NCBI RefSeq assembly: GCF_000621485.1
Contig: NZ_JHYF01000016.1
Span: 62,001 to 126,000, forward strand
Length of the DNA: 64,000 nt
Direction: 5' to 3'
Source of the DNA: Alkaliphilus transvaalensis ATCC 700919
Lineage (GTDB): Bacteria; Bacillota; Clostridia; Peptostreptococcales; Natronincolaceae
In this document: positions 36,023 through 45,248 of the stretch, piece after piece
Layout: each line of letters starts with the position of its first letter
How positions within the stretch are numbered: position 1 is the stretch's first letter
Translations under genes and position numbers: made by a program
The notes under the pieces: model-generated
What the model was told of the DNA's origin: nothing
Databases searched by the model: none
Seen by the model: only the letters and a program-made list of their open reading frames with translations

Positions 36023-37062
36023 AAGAACTCCTCCATATCCTTATCATTTAAGCTCATGATAAATTGAGCCATTAGCTTACCTGTCTTTTCAACGTCTGAA
36101 AGACTTAAGGTTTCTACAGAGGTATGCATATATCTTAGAGGTATAGATAATACCCCTGTTGCTACACCAGACTTTGTTACTTGCATTGGCCAAGCATCTG
36201 TTCCAGTGTGGCCAGTGGCTATTTCAACTTGATATCCAATAAAGGCATTTTTTGCAGTTTCCTTTAAACTATTAAATATTGCAGGATGGATATTAGGACC
36301 TGTTGTGAGGGCTGGTCCTTTACCAATTTCAATCGTTCCATATTGACTTAATTCTGGAGTCTTACCAAAACCAACATCTACTGCAATACCAATGTCTGGT
36401 TCAATTCCAAAAGTTGAAGTAATGGCTCCTCTGGTGCCAACTTCTTCTTGAACAGTTGCCACACAGTAAACATCTACATGATGGTTATAATTTTGAAGTT
36501 CTTTTAAACAAATCTGTAAAGCAGCTACCCCTACACGGTCATCCAATGCTTTACCTGCTACCCAATCGTTTTGTAGGGTAATCAGTTGTCTTTTAACGGT
36601 AACGACATCACCGATGGATACAAGATTTTCTACTTCTTCCTTAGAATACCCAGTATCAATCATTAATGACTCGATACTTAAGGCTTTACCTCTTTCTTCT
36701 TCAGTAGTTAGATGAGGGGGTTTAACTCCAATAATTCCATAAACCTTTTCTTTTCCATGGATGATTACTTCTTGGCATAAAAGAGTTCTTTGGTCTACAC
36801 CACCTATGTTGGTGAACTTAATAAAACCATTCTTATCGATTTCTTTAACCATTAACCCTATTTCATCCATGTGGGCTGCTAGCATAACTTTGCCAGTCCC
36901 TTTGCTTCCTTTTTTAAAAGCAATAACATTACCTAATGAATCTTTTCTCACTTCGTCACAATAATCTTTTAGTTGATTTTCGATGACACGTGAAACTTCT
37001 TCTTCATAGCCTGAAACACCAGGTGTTTCTGTTAAGATTTGAATAAGTTCTTTGGTATTCAA
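36013..37062 (-). CDS. M42 family metallopeptidase (first copy)
   Basis: First gene of the tandem triplet: A-A-H-M-D-E-I-G, D-D-R-V-G-V, Q-E-E-V-G-T-R-G-A and H-T-G-T-D-A are intact. It is 349 residues, with ribosome site GGGAGG. Some M42 enzymes in this class act as glucanase-like (FrvX/CelM) proteins, but aminopeptidase activity is the usual reading. Confidence 0.93.
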   Translation of the reverse strand: MNTKELIQILTETPGVSGYEEEVSRVIENQLKDYCDEVRKDSLGNVIAFKKGSKGTGKVMLAAHMDEIGLMVKEIDKNGFIKFTNIGGVDQRTLLCQEVIIHGKEKVYGIIGVKPPHLTTEEERGKALSIESLMIDTGYSKEEVENLVSIGDVVTVKRQLITLQNDWVAGKALDDRVGVAALQICLKELQNYNHHVDVYCVATVQEEVGTRGAITSTFGIEPDIGIAVDVGFGKTPELSQYGTIEIGKGPALTTGPNIHPAIFNSLKETAKNAFIGYQVEIATGHTGTDAWPMQVTKSGVATGVLSIPLRYMHTSVETLSLSDVEKTGKLMAQFIMSLNDKDMEEFLCY

Positions 37063-37092
37063 TGAATAGCCTCCCTTCTATTTTTAAGCATG

Positions 37093-37142
37093 TTTATCTC
37101 CTCCCAAAATCCATTAATTAAAAGGAATATGGAGGAGATAAA
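37093..37142. terminator. 12-bp inverted repeat between cheR and M42 genes
   Basis: TTTATCTCCTCC (37093-37104) pairs perfectly with GGAGGAGATAAA (37131-37142) across a 26-base loop. On the minus strand it follows the cheR stop at once. It lacks a clean T-run on that strand, so it may be a weak terminator or an mRNA structure. Confidence 0.45.
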
Positions 37143-37146
37143 AAAT

Positions 37147-37920
37147 TTATGTCATTTTTTTATAAAAAAATGTTTTTGTTGGCGTTAATTTGTATCTATT
37201 AGGTAAAATAATTTGTTCTGTACTACCTACAAAAAAGATTCCGTGGTCGTTTAATGATTCATAAAACTTATGATACATTTTGGCCTTAGTCTCTTCTGTA
37301 AAATAAATCATAACGTTTCTACATATTATTAAATCACAATCAGGAGGATAGGGGTCCTCTAGAAGATTATGTTTTTGAAAAGTAACCTGTTTTTTTATAG
37401 AATCTTTAATATGATATTTACCATCTACTAACTGAAAGTAGTTAGAAACAAAATCCTTAGGGAGATTTTCTATACTTTTGGCAGTATAAATCCCTTCTTT
37501 TGCTTTAGCAATAGCACCTAAATCAATATCAGTTGCTAAAATGCTGATATCTTGTAATGACATAAATTTGGTTAGTAGCATAACTAAAGAATAGGGTTCC
37601 TCTCCAGTTGAACATGCTGCGCTCCAAATTTTAATTCTCTTTTTATGTTTTAATAATGTTGGAAGTACATCTTCTTCTAAAACTTCCCACTGCTGAGGAT
37701 TTCGATAGAATTCTGAAACATTTATTGTTAGGTAGTTAATAAATTCTTCATACAATTTACCATCATTACAAAGGGCATTAAAATAATCATCATAGGAATC
37801 ATAGTGATTTCTTGCAATCAAGGACTCAATTCTCCGCTTCATTTGACGCTCTTTGTAACTAGCTAAATCAATGCCTGTTTTTTTATAAATTTTCTGAATA
37901 AATAACGGATAGCCCTCCAT
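37147..37920 (-). CDS. cheR: Chemotaxis methyltransferase CheR
   Basis: CheR methylates glutamates on chemoreceptors with SAM. The N-terminal helical domain (residues 1-75, including G-I-D-L-A-S-Y-K and R-R-I-E-S-L) precedes the methyltransferase fold with W-S-A-A-C-S-T-G-E-E-P-Y-S (about 98-110), D-I-D-L-G-A and C-R-N-V-M-I-Y-F. Length 257 is typical. No other che gene adjoins it. It may serve the soluble receptor at 6 kb. Confidence 0.95.
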   Translation of the reverse strand: MEGYPLFIQKIYKKTGIDLASYKERQMKRRIESLIARNHYDSYDDYFNALCNDGKLYEEFINYLTINVSEFYRNPQQWEVLEEDVLPTLLKHKKRIKIWSAACSTGEEPYSLVMLLTKFMSLQDISILATDIDLGAIAKAKEGIYTAKSIENLPKDFVSNYFQLVDGKYHIKDSIKKQVTFQKHNLLEDPYPPDCDLIICRNVMIYFTEETKAKMYHKFYESLNDHGIFFVGSTEQIILPNRYKLTPTKTFFYKKMT

Positions 37921-37941
37921 TACTTGTCCCCCCTTATTGTA

Positions 37942-37972
37942 AAAAATAAAGAGTCAAAGACTCTTTATTTTT
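37942..37972 (-). terminator. Terminator overlapping the S1-protein stop codon
   Basis: A 14-bp perfect stem (37942-37955 with 37959-37972) followed by T's on the minus strand. The stop codon of the S1-domain gene (37965) lies inside the stem. Confidence 0.85.
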
Positions 37973-39101
37973 CATCAGAATTAATTACGTCTCCTATCGT
38001 TACAGAACTTTCATCATTTGTAAATTCTGCCTCTCCTTCAGTTTTATTAGCTGCTGAAATACTTAAACTAATACGTTTTTGCTCAGCATTAACTTCTAAA
38101 ACTTTAACCTTAACAATTTGTCCAATCTCTAAGGCTTCTGAAGGTTTTTTTACATATCCTTCACTGATTTCCGATATATGAACTAATCCATCTAAACCTG
38201 GTTCTAACTCAACGAAAGCACCGTAGTCAACCATTCTAACAACTTTACCTTCTACTATATCACCAGTTGCATAGTTTTGCTCCGCTAAATCCCATGGTTG
38301 TGGTTGTAATTGTTTTAAACCTAAAGAAATTCTTTCTTTATCTTTATCAAAATCTAATACTTCTACTTCTACTTCATCTCCAACCTTTAAAATTTGAGAT
38401 GGATGCTTAACTCTATTCCAAGATAAGTCAGAAATATGAATTAAACCATCTATTCCACCGATATCAACAAAAGCTCCAAAGTCTGCTATATTTCTAACAC
38501 TTCCCTTAATCTTTTGTCCTTTTTCAATTTTACCTAAAACATCTTTTTTAGCTTCTTCTTTTTCTTCTTTTAAAACAACTTTTCTTGATAATACAGCTTT
38601 GTTCTTTCTACGATCGATTTCAATTACTCTTGTGTTAAATTTCTTTCCTACGAAAGTAGATAAATCTTCTACAAAAGTATCTGAAATTTGACTAGCTGGG
38701 ATAAAACAACGAATACCTCTTGCGATGGCAATTGCTCCACCTCTAACAACTTCAACAACCTTTGCTTCAATAATTGCATTACTATCTTTAATTTTCTCTA
38801 AATCTTCCCAACCTTTTTCCATATCTACTCTTTTCTTAGATAGAAGAACGTTTCCTTCGCCATCATCTACCTTAATAACATAAACTTTAATTTCGTCTCC
38901 GATATTTACTAAAGTTTTTGGATTAACTGAGTAGTCGTTTGATATTTCTTCCTTTGGGATAATACCATCAGATTTGTATCCTACGTTTACCATAATTTCA
39001 TTATCGGTAACGTTAATTACTTTACCTGTTACGACTTCACCTCTATGTAATCTCACCATAGATTTTTCAATTTCATCCATAAAGTTAAACATATCACTCA
39101 T
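37965..39101 (-). CDS. S1 RNA-binding domain protein (RpsA-like)
   Basis: Four S1 beta-barrels lie in tandem at residues about 16-85, 100-165, 185-255 and 270-340, each with the G-x-V/I...D-G-L/I-I/V-H-I-S pattern in the last two. Proteins of this form in Firmicutes are called 30S ribosomal protein S1 homologues and associate with mRNA or ribosomes loosely. It is the final gene of the cmk-ispH-rpsA order that is conserved in Clostridia. An acidic tail closes the protein. Confidence 0.92.
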   Translation of the reverse strand: MSDMFNFMDEIEKSMVRLHRGEVVTGKVINVTDNEIMVNVGYKSDGIIPKEEISNDYSVNPKTLVNIGDEIKVYVIKVDDGEGNVLLSKKRVDMEKGWEDLEKIKDSNAIIEAKVVEVVRGGAIAIARGIRCFIPASQISDTFVEDLSTFVGKKFNTRVIEIDRRKNKAVLSRKVVLKEEKEEAKKDVLGKIEKGQKIKGSVRNIADFGAFVDIGGIDGLIHISDLSWNRVKHPSQILKVGDEVEVEVLDFDKDKERISLGLKQLQPQPWDLAEQNYATGDIVEGKVVRMVDYGAFVELEPGLDGLVHISEISEGYVKKPSEALEIGQIVKVKVLEVNAEQKRISLSISAANKTEGEAEFTNDESSVTIGDVINSDEK

Positions 39102-39130
39102 TATTAAAACCTCCTAGTATTTTAAGTTTA

Positions 39131-39973
39131 TTATATACGCTTAATTTTCTCTGCTACTTCGTTAATGATTTTGTGAGGGGTTGATGCCCCAGCTGTAACA
39201 CCAATCGTTTGATATTTTGATAATTGATCAAGATCCAATTCATCAGCTGTTTCTACATGATAAGTATCTTCGGGTTTAATTTCTTTGCATATAGAAACAA
39301 GTTTTTGTGTGTTTGAGCTATGGTATCCGCCAACTATCAGCATTGCATCTACTTCTTCAGCTAATCTTCTAGCAGCATCTTGCCTTTGACGTGTTGCATT
39401 ACAAATTGTATTAAAAACTTCTAAGTCTCTAATTTTGCTTTTAATTTGTTCTACATATCCTTCATAAACTGCAATAGACATTGTGGTTTGAACAACAACA
39501 CAGGTTGGGGTATCACTAGATAATCCTTCTATATCCCCTTCTGATTCTATTATAATCCCTTCATCATTACACCAACCATTAATTCCTATAACTTCAGGAT
39601 GATTTGGATCTCCGATAATGACTATTTGATAGCCTTTATCATAATATTCTTTTACGATTTTTTGAATCCTTCGTACAAAGGGACAAGTAGAATCAGTTAA
39701 TTTGAGATTAGCCTCTTCTGCTACCTGATAAATTCTCTCAGGTACGCCATGAGAACGTATAATCACATTACCTTCGTTGATTTCTTCGAGGTTTTCAATT
39801 ACCTCGACACCATTTTGTTTAAGTTCTTGTACCACTTGAGGATTATGTATTAATGGACCTAGAGAATAAATTTTTTGATGATTTTTATTCTCTCGAATTT
39901 CATCAAATGCTGTGTCTATGGCTTTTTTTACTCCAAAGCAAAAACCAGAGTACTCTGCTAAAATAACCTTCAT
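39131..39973 (-). CDS. ispH: 4-hydroxy-3-methylbut-2-enyl diphosphate reductase IspH
   Basis: IspH performs the last step of the MEP isoprenoid pathway with a [4Fe-4S] cluster. The three conserved cysteines are in F-C-F-G-V-K-K-A (residue 12), D-S-T-C-P-F-V (about 96) and T-I-C-N-A-T-R-Q-R-Q (about 191). H-S and G-A-S-T-P motifs are also present. 280 residues, family length. It is 29 bases upstream of the S1 gene. Confidence 0.96.
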   Translation of the reverse strand: MKVILAEYSGFCFGVKKAIDTAFDEIRENKNHQKIYSLGPLIHNPQVVQELKQNGVEVIENLEEINEGNVIIRSHGVPERIYQVAEEANLKLTDSTCPFVRRIQKIVKEYYDKGYQIVIIGDPNHPEVIGINGWCNDEGIIIESEGDIEGLSSDTPTCVVVQTTMSIAVYEGYVEQIKSKIRDLEVFNTICNATRQRQDAARRLAEEVDAMLIVGGYHSSNTQKLVSICKEIKPEDTYHVETADELDLDQLSKYQTIGVTAGASTPHKIINEVAEKIKRI

Positions 39974-40079
39974 TTATAATCCTCCTAAAATAGGCTTCAA
40001 CTCGTAGACCTATAAAAATTCTATAAATTATATAAAATTCCTTCTTTTATATGAAATATTTTATCATACATACAAATTT

Positions 40080-40751
40080 TTATTTATAAACTGGGACTTT
40101 TTCTGATATAAGCCCTTTAATTAATTTACAAACGTCATCAATTGTGAGACCTGTTGTATCAATTGTTATTGCATCTTCTGCTTGAACAAGGGGTGAACAA
40201 CTTCTACCAGCGTCGATTTCATCCCGTTTTTGAATTTGGGCTTCTATTTCTTCGAAGCTTTCCTTTGTAGAGCCATTATGTATAAGTTCTTCATACCTTC
40301 TTTTAGCACGTTCTTTTACAGATGCAGTTAGAAATATTTTTAATGCAGCGTTAGGTAGTACATTTGTGCCTATATCTCTACCATCCATAACGACATTTTG
40401 ATTGGCTGCAATTTTTCTTTGCATATCGACTAAAATGTTTCTAACTTCTGAAATCTTAGCAATATGGGATACATAAAGACTAACATTATTGCTACGAACC
40501 TCTGTATTAATATTTTTTTGATCAAGATAGATGTTTCCATCTCTAAACATAATGTCTGTTTCATTCGCCAGTTTTACGATCTTTTCCTCTTCATGAAGGG
40601 GAATACCTGACTGTAGCACCTGGTAAGTCAAAGCTCTATACATTGCACCTGTATCAATATAGATATAATTTAAATCCTTCGCAATTTTCTTAGCTATGGT
40701 ACTTTTCCCAGCTCCAGCAGGACCGTCTATGGCAATTTGTATTGCCTCCAT
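40080..40751 (-). CDS. cmk: Cytidylate kinase
   Basis: Cmk phosphorylates CMP and dCMP. The P-loop G-P-A-G-A-G-K-S-T is at residues about 9-17, with the D-T-G-A-M-Y-R substrate motif and the D-G-R-D-I-G-T region. I place the start at the ATG with AGGAGG six bases upstream (223 residues), not seven codons earlier. In many Clostridia plsC lies between cmk and ispH; here there is only a 106-base gap. Confidence 0.95.
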   Translation of the reverse strand: MEAIQIAIDGPAGAGKSTIAKKIAKDLNYIYIDTGAMYRALTYQVLQSGIPLHEEEKIVKLANETDIMFRDGNIYLDQKNINTEVRSNNVSLYVSHIAKISEVRNILVDMQRKIAANQNVVMDGRDIGTNVLPNAALKIFLTASVKERAKRRYEELIHNGSTKESFEEIEAQIQKRDEIDAGRSCSPLVQAEDAITIDTTGLTIDDVCKLIKGLISEKVPVYK

Positions 40752-40777
40752 TAGTTTTCCTCCTATTAACAAATATA

Positions 40778-40798
40778 AACCACCAATCGGTGGTGGTT
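40778..40798. repeat. Small hairpin upstream of cmk
   Basis: AACCACC pairs with GGTGGTT around a short loop, about 27 bases before the cmk ATG on the minus strand. No T-run follows. It may be a weak terminator or an mRNA element. Confidence 0.4.
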
Positions 40799-40839
40799 GT
40801 CTATAGAAAATTATACATTAGTTTCACCAATTTCTCAAG

Positions 40840-41286
40840 TCATTGAATACGAATTGTCGATAGTACTACTATATTGCTATTCAAAGTCCAAGTAGCATGT
40901 AAGTTTGGAATTCTAATATTATTGGAGGCTTCATCTAATCTAATATCAATAGTTTCTTGATACATAGAAGCATTTACTTGAACTAAATCCCCATCTCTGA
41001 CAGATACTGTAACGCTATTATCCTCATTAAATTTTTTTGCAACTAGTCCATTGATCATTAATTCTAGTTGAGGATAATTAGCATTTCCATCTATTGATAT
41101 TGTAATTTCCCCATAGGGAGAGACTAGTGCTTGTAGATTATACTCTTGTCTGTTTCCTAGTAGGACAGTTTTTTGTTGAATATTAACCATCTCGAGGGAA
41201 TTATAGATTATAACAGTAATTAATAATAGTATAGCTGGTACTAGAAGAATTTTCTCGAGAATACTAAAGAAGTTATCTTTTCGCAA
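40840..41286 (-). CDS. Hypothetical membrane-anchored protein
   Basis: One membrane segment at residues about 10-30, then a beta-rich domain of about 115 residues outside the membrane with no cysteines. I do not recognise the family. It lies between the BaiN-like flavoprotein and cmk genes in a minus-strand run, 16 bases after the former. Small anchored proteins in this position are seen in other Clostridia, but with no described role. Confidence 0.78.
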   Translation of the reverse strand: MRKDNFFSILEKILLVPAILLLITVIIYNSLEMVNIQQKTVLLGNRQEYNLQALVSPYGEITISIDGNANYPQLELMINGLVAKKFNEDNSVTVSVRDGDLVQVNASMYQETIDIRLDEASNNIRIPNLHATWTLNSNIVVLSTIRIQ

Positions 41287-41302
41287 TAGTCTCCCTCCTT
41301 TC

Positions 41303-42529
41303 TTATAAATTACTTCCTGCTAAGTAACCAGTAGAAAATGCAATTTGTAGGTTATAGCCTCCAGTTAGTGCATCTACATCAATTACTTCGCCTGCAAAGT
41401 ATAGTCCTTTTATTTTTTTTGATTCCATTGTTTTAGGATTAATTTCTTTAACAGAGACGCCACCAGATGTTATGATCGCTTCTTTAATGCTTCTTAAACC
41501 CGAAGCTGTCAGTTCTGTTCTCTTAAGGGCAGATAATAATTTACTTCTAGCTTTTTTAGTTAATTGGTTCAAAATTATTTCCCCATCTATTTCTAATATC
41601 TCTAGCAGTTTTGATATCAGGTTTTTGGGAAGATATTTAGTTAATATACTTCTAATTGTTTTGTTGCCATTATGCTCTAGATTCAGAAATATTCTTTCAA
41701 CGGATTCTTCTGATAGATCAGGAATAAGATCTAATGTTAGTTTAACCGATTTTTCAATTAAGTATTGATTTAAATATGAAGACATTTCTAATATTGTAGG
41801 CCCTGAAAGTCCGAAATGGGTAAAGATCATTGGCCCTTCAGAGATTATTTTCTTTTTATTAGGTGTAGCTGTAATTCTAACATGTTCTAAAGAGATTCCC
41901 ATTAAGTTTTTAATCCAATCTTCACTAATAGCAAGGGGTACTAAACTTGGTTTAGGCGGAATAATTTTGTGGCCTACAGATTCTGCAAGACGATAGCCAT
42001 CACCAGTACTACCGGTAGCAGGATAAGATAGTCCGCCTGTGGCTATGATCACTTTGCCAGCACTAAGTTTATTACCTTTCTCTAATTCTATACCCACTAC
42101 CTCACCATTTTCCACAATAATTTTACTAACTGTATTTCTGTACCATGCCTCGACTTTATGAAGCTTAAGTTCTTCTTCCCATAAATGGATAATATCCCTT
42201 GAGCGGTCACTAACAGGGAAAACTTTACCACCAGCTTCTACTTTTAATGGGACTCCCTTATCTTTTATAAGATTCATTAAATCTGAACTTGTAAAGGTGT
42301 TTAGGGCACTATATAAAAACTTGCCGTTAGTAACTGTTTTTTTGATCATATCTTCTGGAGATGCAGTGTTAGTAACATTACATCTTCCGCCACCAGTAAT
42401 AGCTAACTTCTTACCGATTTCATTGTTTTTCTCAATTAAAATCACTCTTTTTTTACTTTTCGCAGCGGTGAGGGCTGCCATAATCCCTGCTGGCCCACCA
42501 CCGATTACAATTACATTATTATTCGTCAT
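41303..42529 (-). CDS. BaiN/HI0933-family NAD(P)/FAD-dependent oxidoreductase
   Basis: The N-terminal dinucleotide loop G-G-G-P-A-G-I-M-A-A (residues 8-17), G-G-G-R-C-N-V-T-N (about 47-55) and the late G-G-Y-N-L-Q-I-A-F-S-T-G define the family. It is 408 residues. Members act as flavoprotein reductases (BaiN in bile-acid work, YhiN elsewhere), usually of unknown physiological substrate. It overlaps the phosphatase gene upstream by 11 bases. Confidence 0.9.
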   Translation of the reverse strand: MTNNNVIVIGGGPAGIMAALTAAKSKKRVILIEKNNEIGKKLAITGGGRCNVTNTASPEDMIKKTVTNGKFLYSALNTFTSSDLMNLIKDKGVPLKVEAGGKVFPVSDRSRDIIHLWEEELKLHKVEAWYRNTVSKIIVENGEVVGIELEKGNKLSAGKVIIATGGLSYPATGSTGDGYRLAESVGHKIIPPKPSLVPLAISEDWIKNLMGISLEHVRITATPNKKKIISEGPMIFTHFGLSGPTILEMSSYLNQYLIEKSVKLTLDLIPDLSEESVERIFLNLEHNGNKTIRSILTKYLPKNLISKLLEILEIDGEIILNQLTKKARSKLLSALKRTELTASGLRSIKEAIITSGGVSVKEINPKTMESKKIKGLYFAGEVIDVDALTGGYNLQIAFSTGYLAGSNL

Positions 42530-43151
42530 ACAGTTCTCCTTCTAAGAGTATTTCCATATAAGATGTATCATTATACTTTGTTAGAACAGGTCCTTTATTT
42601 TTAAATTCAATTATATTTATAGCACAGTTAGTTTGAGTTATTCGATAGTAATGGTTTAGGGGCATTTCTAAAAAAGCTAGGAGAAATAATTTAATAACTG
42701 CGCCATGACTAACTAACAGTACGTTCTCTTCTGGTCTATGCTGTAACTCATTAAATAATTGAATCATTCTTTTTTGAACTAACAAGATATCTTCACCTTC
42801 AGGAATTTTACATAGATGAGGATTATAATGCCAGTCATTTAATTCTTTTGGATAATGCTCCTTAATTTCATCTAGTGTCAAACCTTCCCATTTACCAAAA
42901 CCTAGTTCTTTAAGTTCTTCTTTATAATGGCATGGAATATGTAAATAATCAGCTATTATACCAGCTGTCGTTTTAGCTCGATCTAAGCTACTAGAAAAAA
43001 TAATGTCTATCTCTTCTGTTTTTAACCTATTTGCCAATAATTCTGCTTGTCTTAGCCCTTTTTCGGTTAGGGCTGAGTCCTGTAATCCTTGTGTTCTACC
43101 TTCGATGTTCCATTTTGTTTCACCATGTCTTACTATATATAGTTTTTTCAA
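42519..43151 (-). CDS. Histidine phosphatase family protein
   Basis: The phosphoglycerate-mutase-like signature I-V-R-H-G-E-T-K-W-N is at residues 5-14, with the second histidine in L-V-S-H-G-A-V. 210 residues fit the alpha-ribazole phosphatase (CobC), GpmB or PhoE branches; substrate cannot be told from sequence. No cobalamin gene adjoins it, so CobC is not assumed. It opens the run of housekeeping genes on the minus strand. Confidence 0.9.
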   Translation of the reverse strand: MKKLYIVRHGETKWNIEGRTQGLQDSALTEKGLRQAELLANRLKTEEIDIIFSSSLDRAKTTAGIIADYLHIPCHYKEELKELGFGKWEGLTLDEIKEHYPKELNDWHYNPHLCKIPEGEDILLVQKRMIQLFNELQHRPEENVLLVSHGAVIKLFLLAFLEMPLNHYYRITQTNCAINIIEFKNKGPVLTKYNDTSYMEILLEGELYDE

Positions 43152-43486
43152 GTTTTCACCCTCTTTATCATTTCATCAATTATAATGGTATCATAATTGC
43201 TTTCTTATTTCTATTATTTGTGTTAGATGTTTATTTATAATATATAAGTCAGTAAATTGCATAATTTATTATAAATTATTATTAATCTAAAATATAGCAT
43301 AAGAAAATTTATCCTTATTGTAATGCATTTTCCTTAATATTATGTTTATTAATTTTACAATCATAGTTTACATTTTCTAACTTCAACTCCTTTTATTAAA
43401 TATACTAAGACCTCTACTATTTTTACTCTTTAAAGATTTCTCATTAAGGTACTTAGATATAATTAAAAATTTAAGGAGGCGTTATT
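43152..43486. other. 335-base divergent intergenic region
   Basis: It separates the phosphatase (minus) from the lysin (plus). A TATAAT-like box occurs at about 43457 ahead of the lysin with no good -35. The ribosome site AAGGAGGC is clear. Nothing else was seen. Confidence 0.5.
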
Positions 43487-44605
43487 ATGACTAGAACATT
43501 AAGACGTGGTGATACTGGTGAAGATGTAAGGGAGTTGCAAATTAAAGTTGCTGGATGGGCATCAGATTCTCCACAGGAAGTATGTATTTCAATTGATGGC
43601 TCGTTTGGACCTCAAACTGAAGCTGCAGTAATTCGCTTTCAAAGCTCCTATGGGTTAATTGCAGATGGAATCGTTGGACCTCAATCCCATGAACAATTAA
43701 ATTGGTTGGATGGAACAGATGGTTCTACTCGTCATTTTGCTTGGAGCGAATTTCACTGTAAAGGAAATGGCGGCTTCACTGGTGGTAAGGTGGGAGCTAC
43801 TACAGTAAGGGAAAATGTACGCCGTTTAATGTGGAAGCTGGAGGCCCTAAGAAGGAAGGCTGGCAATAATCCAGTTACGATTGTCTCTGGATTTAGAAGT
43901 ATTAATTATAACAATGGTATAGGTGGGGGTGCTAATAGTATGCACTTATATGGCAGTGCAGCCGACATTAGAGTTAGTAATAGGACCGTTACGCAAGTCT
44001 ACACAACTGCTTCTACCTGTGGGTTTGGTGGAATCTACATCGAAAATAATGCTACCCACATTGATAGTGGTATTGAGGAAGGACTAAAATATCTACGTTT
44101 TAACTATCCCTACACAGTAAATCATATACCACCCTCTACTCCCTATAATAGAAGACCAGGTTTGGCAATGATTCCTGAATATTTAACGATTCATTCCACC
44201 GCTAACCCTAGCTCCTATGCCCCTGGTGAAAGAAATTGGTTAACCAATTCTAGTAACACCATTACAGCTTCATGGCATCTTGTAGTTGATCAAAATGAAT
44301 CAATTGAGGCAATACCATTTAATGAGGTTGCTTGGCATGCTGGTGATGGTAGTAATGGGACAGGTAATAGAAAAAGTATTGGTTTAGAAATTTGTGAAAG
44401 TGGTAATCGAACAACTACATTAAATAATGCCATTAACATGGCGGCAAAGATCCTCAGAGAATATGGATGGGGAACAGGACGATTACGGACCCATAATAAT
44501 TGGTCTGGGAAAAATTGCCCTAGAATATTAATCGATTCAAATTATCGAGCTTCTTCCCATCAAACATGGAATTGGTTTGTTACCGAAGTTGGTAAGAAGC
44601 TATAA
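43487..44605 (+). CDS. Three-domain lysin: peptidoglycan-binding, M15 peptidase, amidase_2
   Basis: Residues about 4-73 are a PG_binding_1 domain (G-D-T-G-E-D-V-R-E-L-Q, then D-G-I-V-G-P). Residues about 80-195 look like a peptidase M15_3 domain (S-G-F-R-S, S-M-H-L-Y-G-S-A-A-D, with the late H-I-D-S-G). Residues about 225-365 are an amidase_2 domain (H-S-T-A-N, S-W-H, and N-N-W-S-G-K-N-C-P). Two catalytic domains in one cell-wall hydrolase are notable. There is no signal peptide, as in phage endolysins, but no holin or other phage gene adjoins. It is a single plus-strand gene. Confidence 0.9.
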   Translation: MTRTLRRGDTGEDVRELQIKVAGWASDSPQEVCISIDGSFGPQTEAAVIRFQSSYGLIADGIVGPQSHEQLNWLDGTDGSTRHFAWSEFHCKGNGGFTGGKVGATTVRENVRRLMWKLEALRRKAGNNPVTIVSGFRSINYNNGIGGGANSMHLYGSAADIRVSNRTVTQVYTTASTCGFGGIYIENNATHIDSGIEEGLKYLRFNYPYTVNHIPPSTPYNRRPGLAMIPEYLTIHSTANPSSYAPGERNWLTNSSNTITASWHLVVDQNESIEAIPFNEVAWHAGDGSNGTGNRKSIGLEICESGNRTTTLNNAINMAAKILREYGWGTGRLRTHNNWSGKNCPRILIDSNYRASSHQTWNWFVTEVGKKL

Positions 44606-44615
44606 CCAACTAACT

Positions 44616-44652
44616 AAGAACTGCTGGCTCCCCTCCATGCAGTTCTTTTTTT
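44616..44652 (+). terminator. Terminator of the lysin gene
   Basis: AAGAACTGC (44616-44624) pairs with GCAGTTCTT (44639-44647), followed by T's. Confidence 0.85.
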
Positions 44653-44702
44653 GGAACAAATTAGTTTGTTTTACGTCTAAAATATAAGAAAGAGGTGGGA
44701 AA

Positions 44703-45203
44703 ATGTTAAAAAAAACATATTACATTAGTTGTATTCTGATCGTTGTTTCTCTGATAGCAGGATGTAGTACCTATAGTAATAAACTGAGTATATCTGGTGA
44801 AATTAATGAGTTAGAATGGGATGCTTCAATTTACCATACTTTAAATAGTTTTGACAGTGTTAAAATGACTGTTATTAACGATTCTATTTCTAATACAGGT
44901 TTGACTTTGTATTTTGAGAATTCTTCCAACTATAATTGTATCTTTGGTGAACACTATTGGTTAGAAAAAAAGATTAATGGAAATTGGTATAGGGTCCCAG
45001 TAATGATTGAGGGCAATTATGGATTTAATGATATTGGTTATAATTTATCTTCTGGAAGTGATGCCAATTGGACAGTTGATTGGAAATGGCTTTACGGAAG
45101 TTTAGATTCAGGTGAATATCGTATTATAAAAGATATACTTAATTTTCGATCTGCTGGTGATTTTGACACTTACTATTTAGCTGCTGAATTTCTGATAAAA
45201 TAG
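44703..45203 (+). CDS. Lipoprotein with bacterial Ig-like domain
   Basis: A lipoprotein signal ends at L-I-A-G-C (residues 17-21). The rest is a beta-sandwich with the pattern V-x-M-T-V-I-N-D-S, W-L-E-K-K-I-N-G-N-W-Y-R-V-P, W-T-V-D-W-K-W-L-Y-G and S-G-E-Y-R-I-I-K-D, which I recognise as the clostridial/bacillary Big_14-type Ig-like domain. No enzyme activity is expected. The ribosome site AGAGGTGGG is good. It is a single gene after the lysin terminator. Confidence 0.85.
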   Translation: MLKKTYYISCILIVVSLIAGCSTYSNKLSISGEINELEWDASIYHTLNSFDSVKMTVINDSISNTGLTLYFENSSNYNCIFGEHYWLEKKINGNWYRVPVMIEGNYGFNDIGYNLSSGSDANWTVDWKWLYGSLDSGEYRIIKDILNFRSAGDFDTYYLAAEFLIK

Positions 45204-45248
45204 CGAAACATAGCTTCATACATTTTTTATAAGGAATAGGAAAATCTT

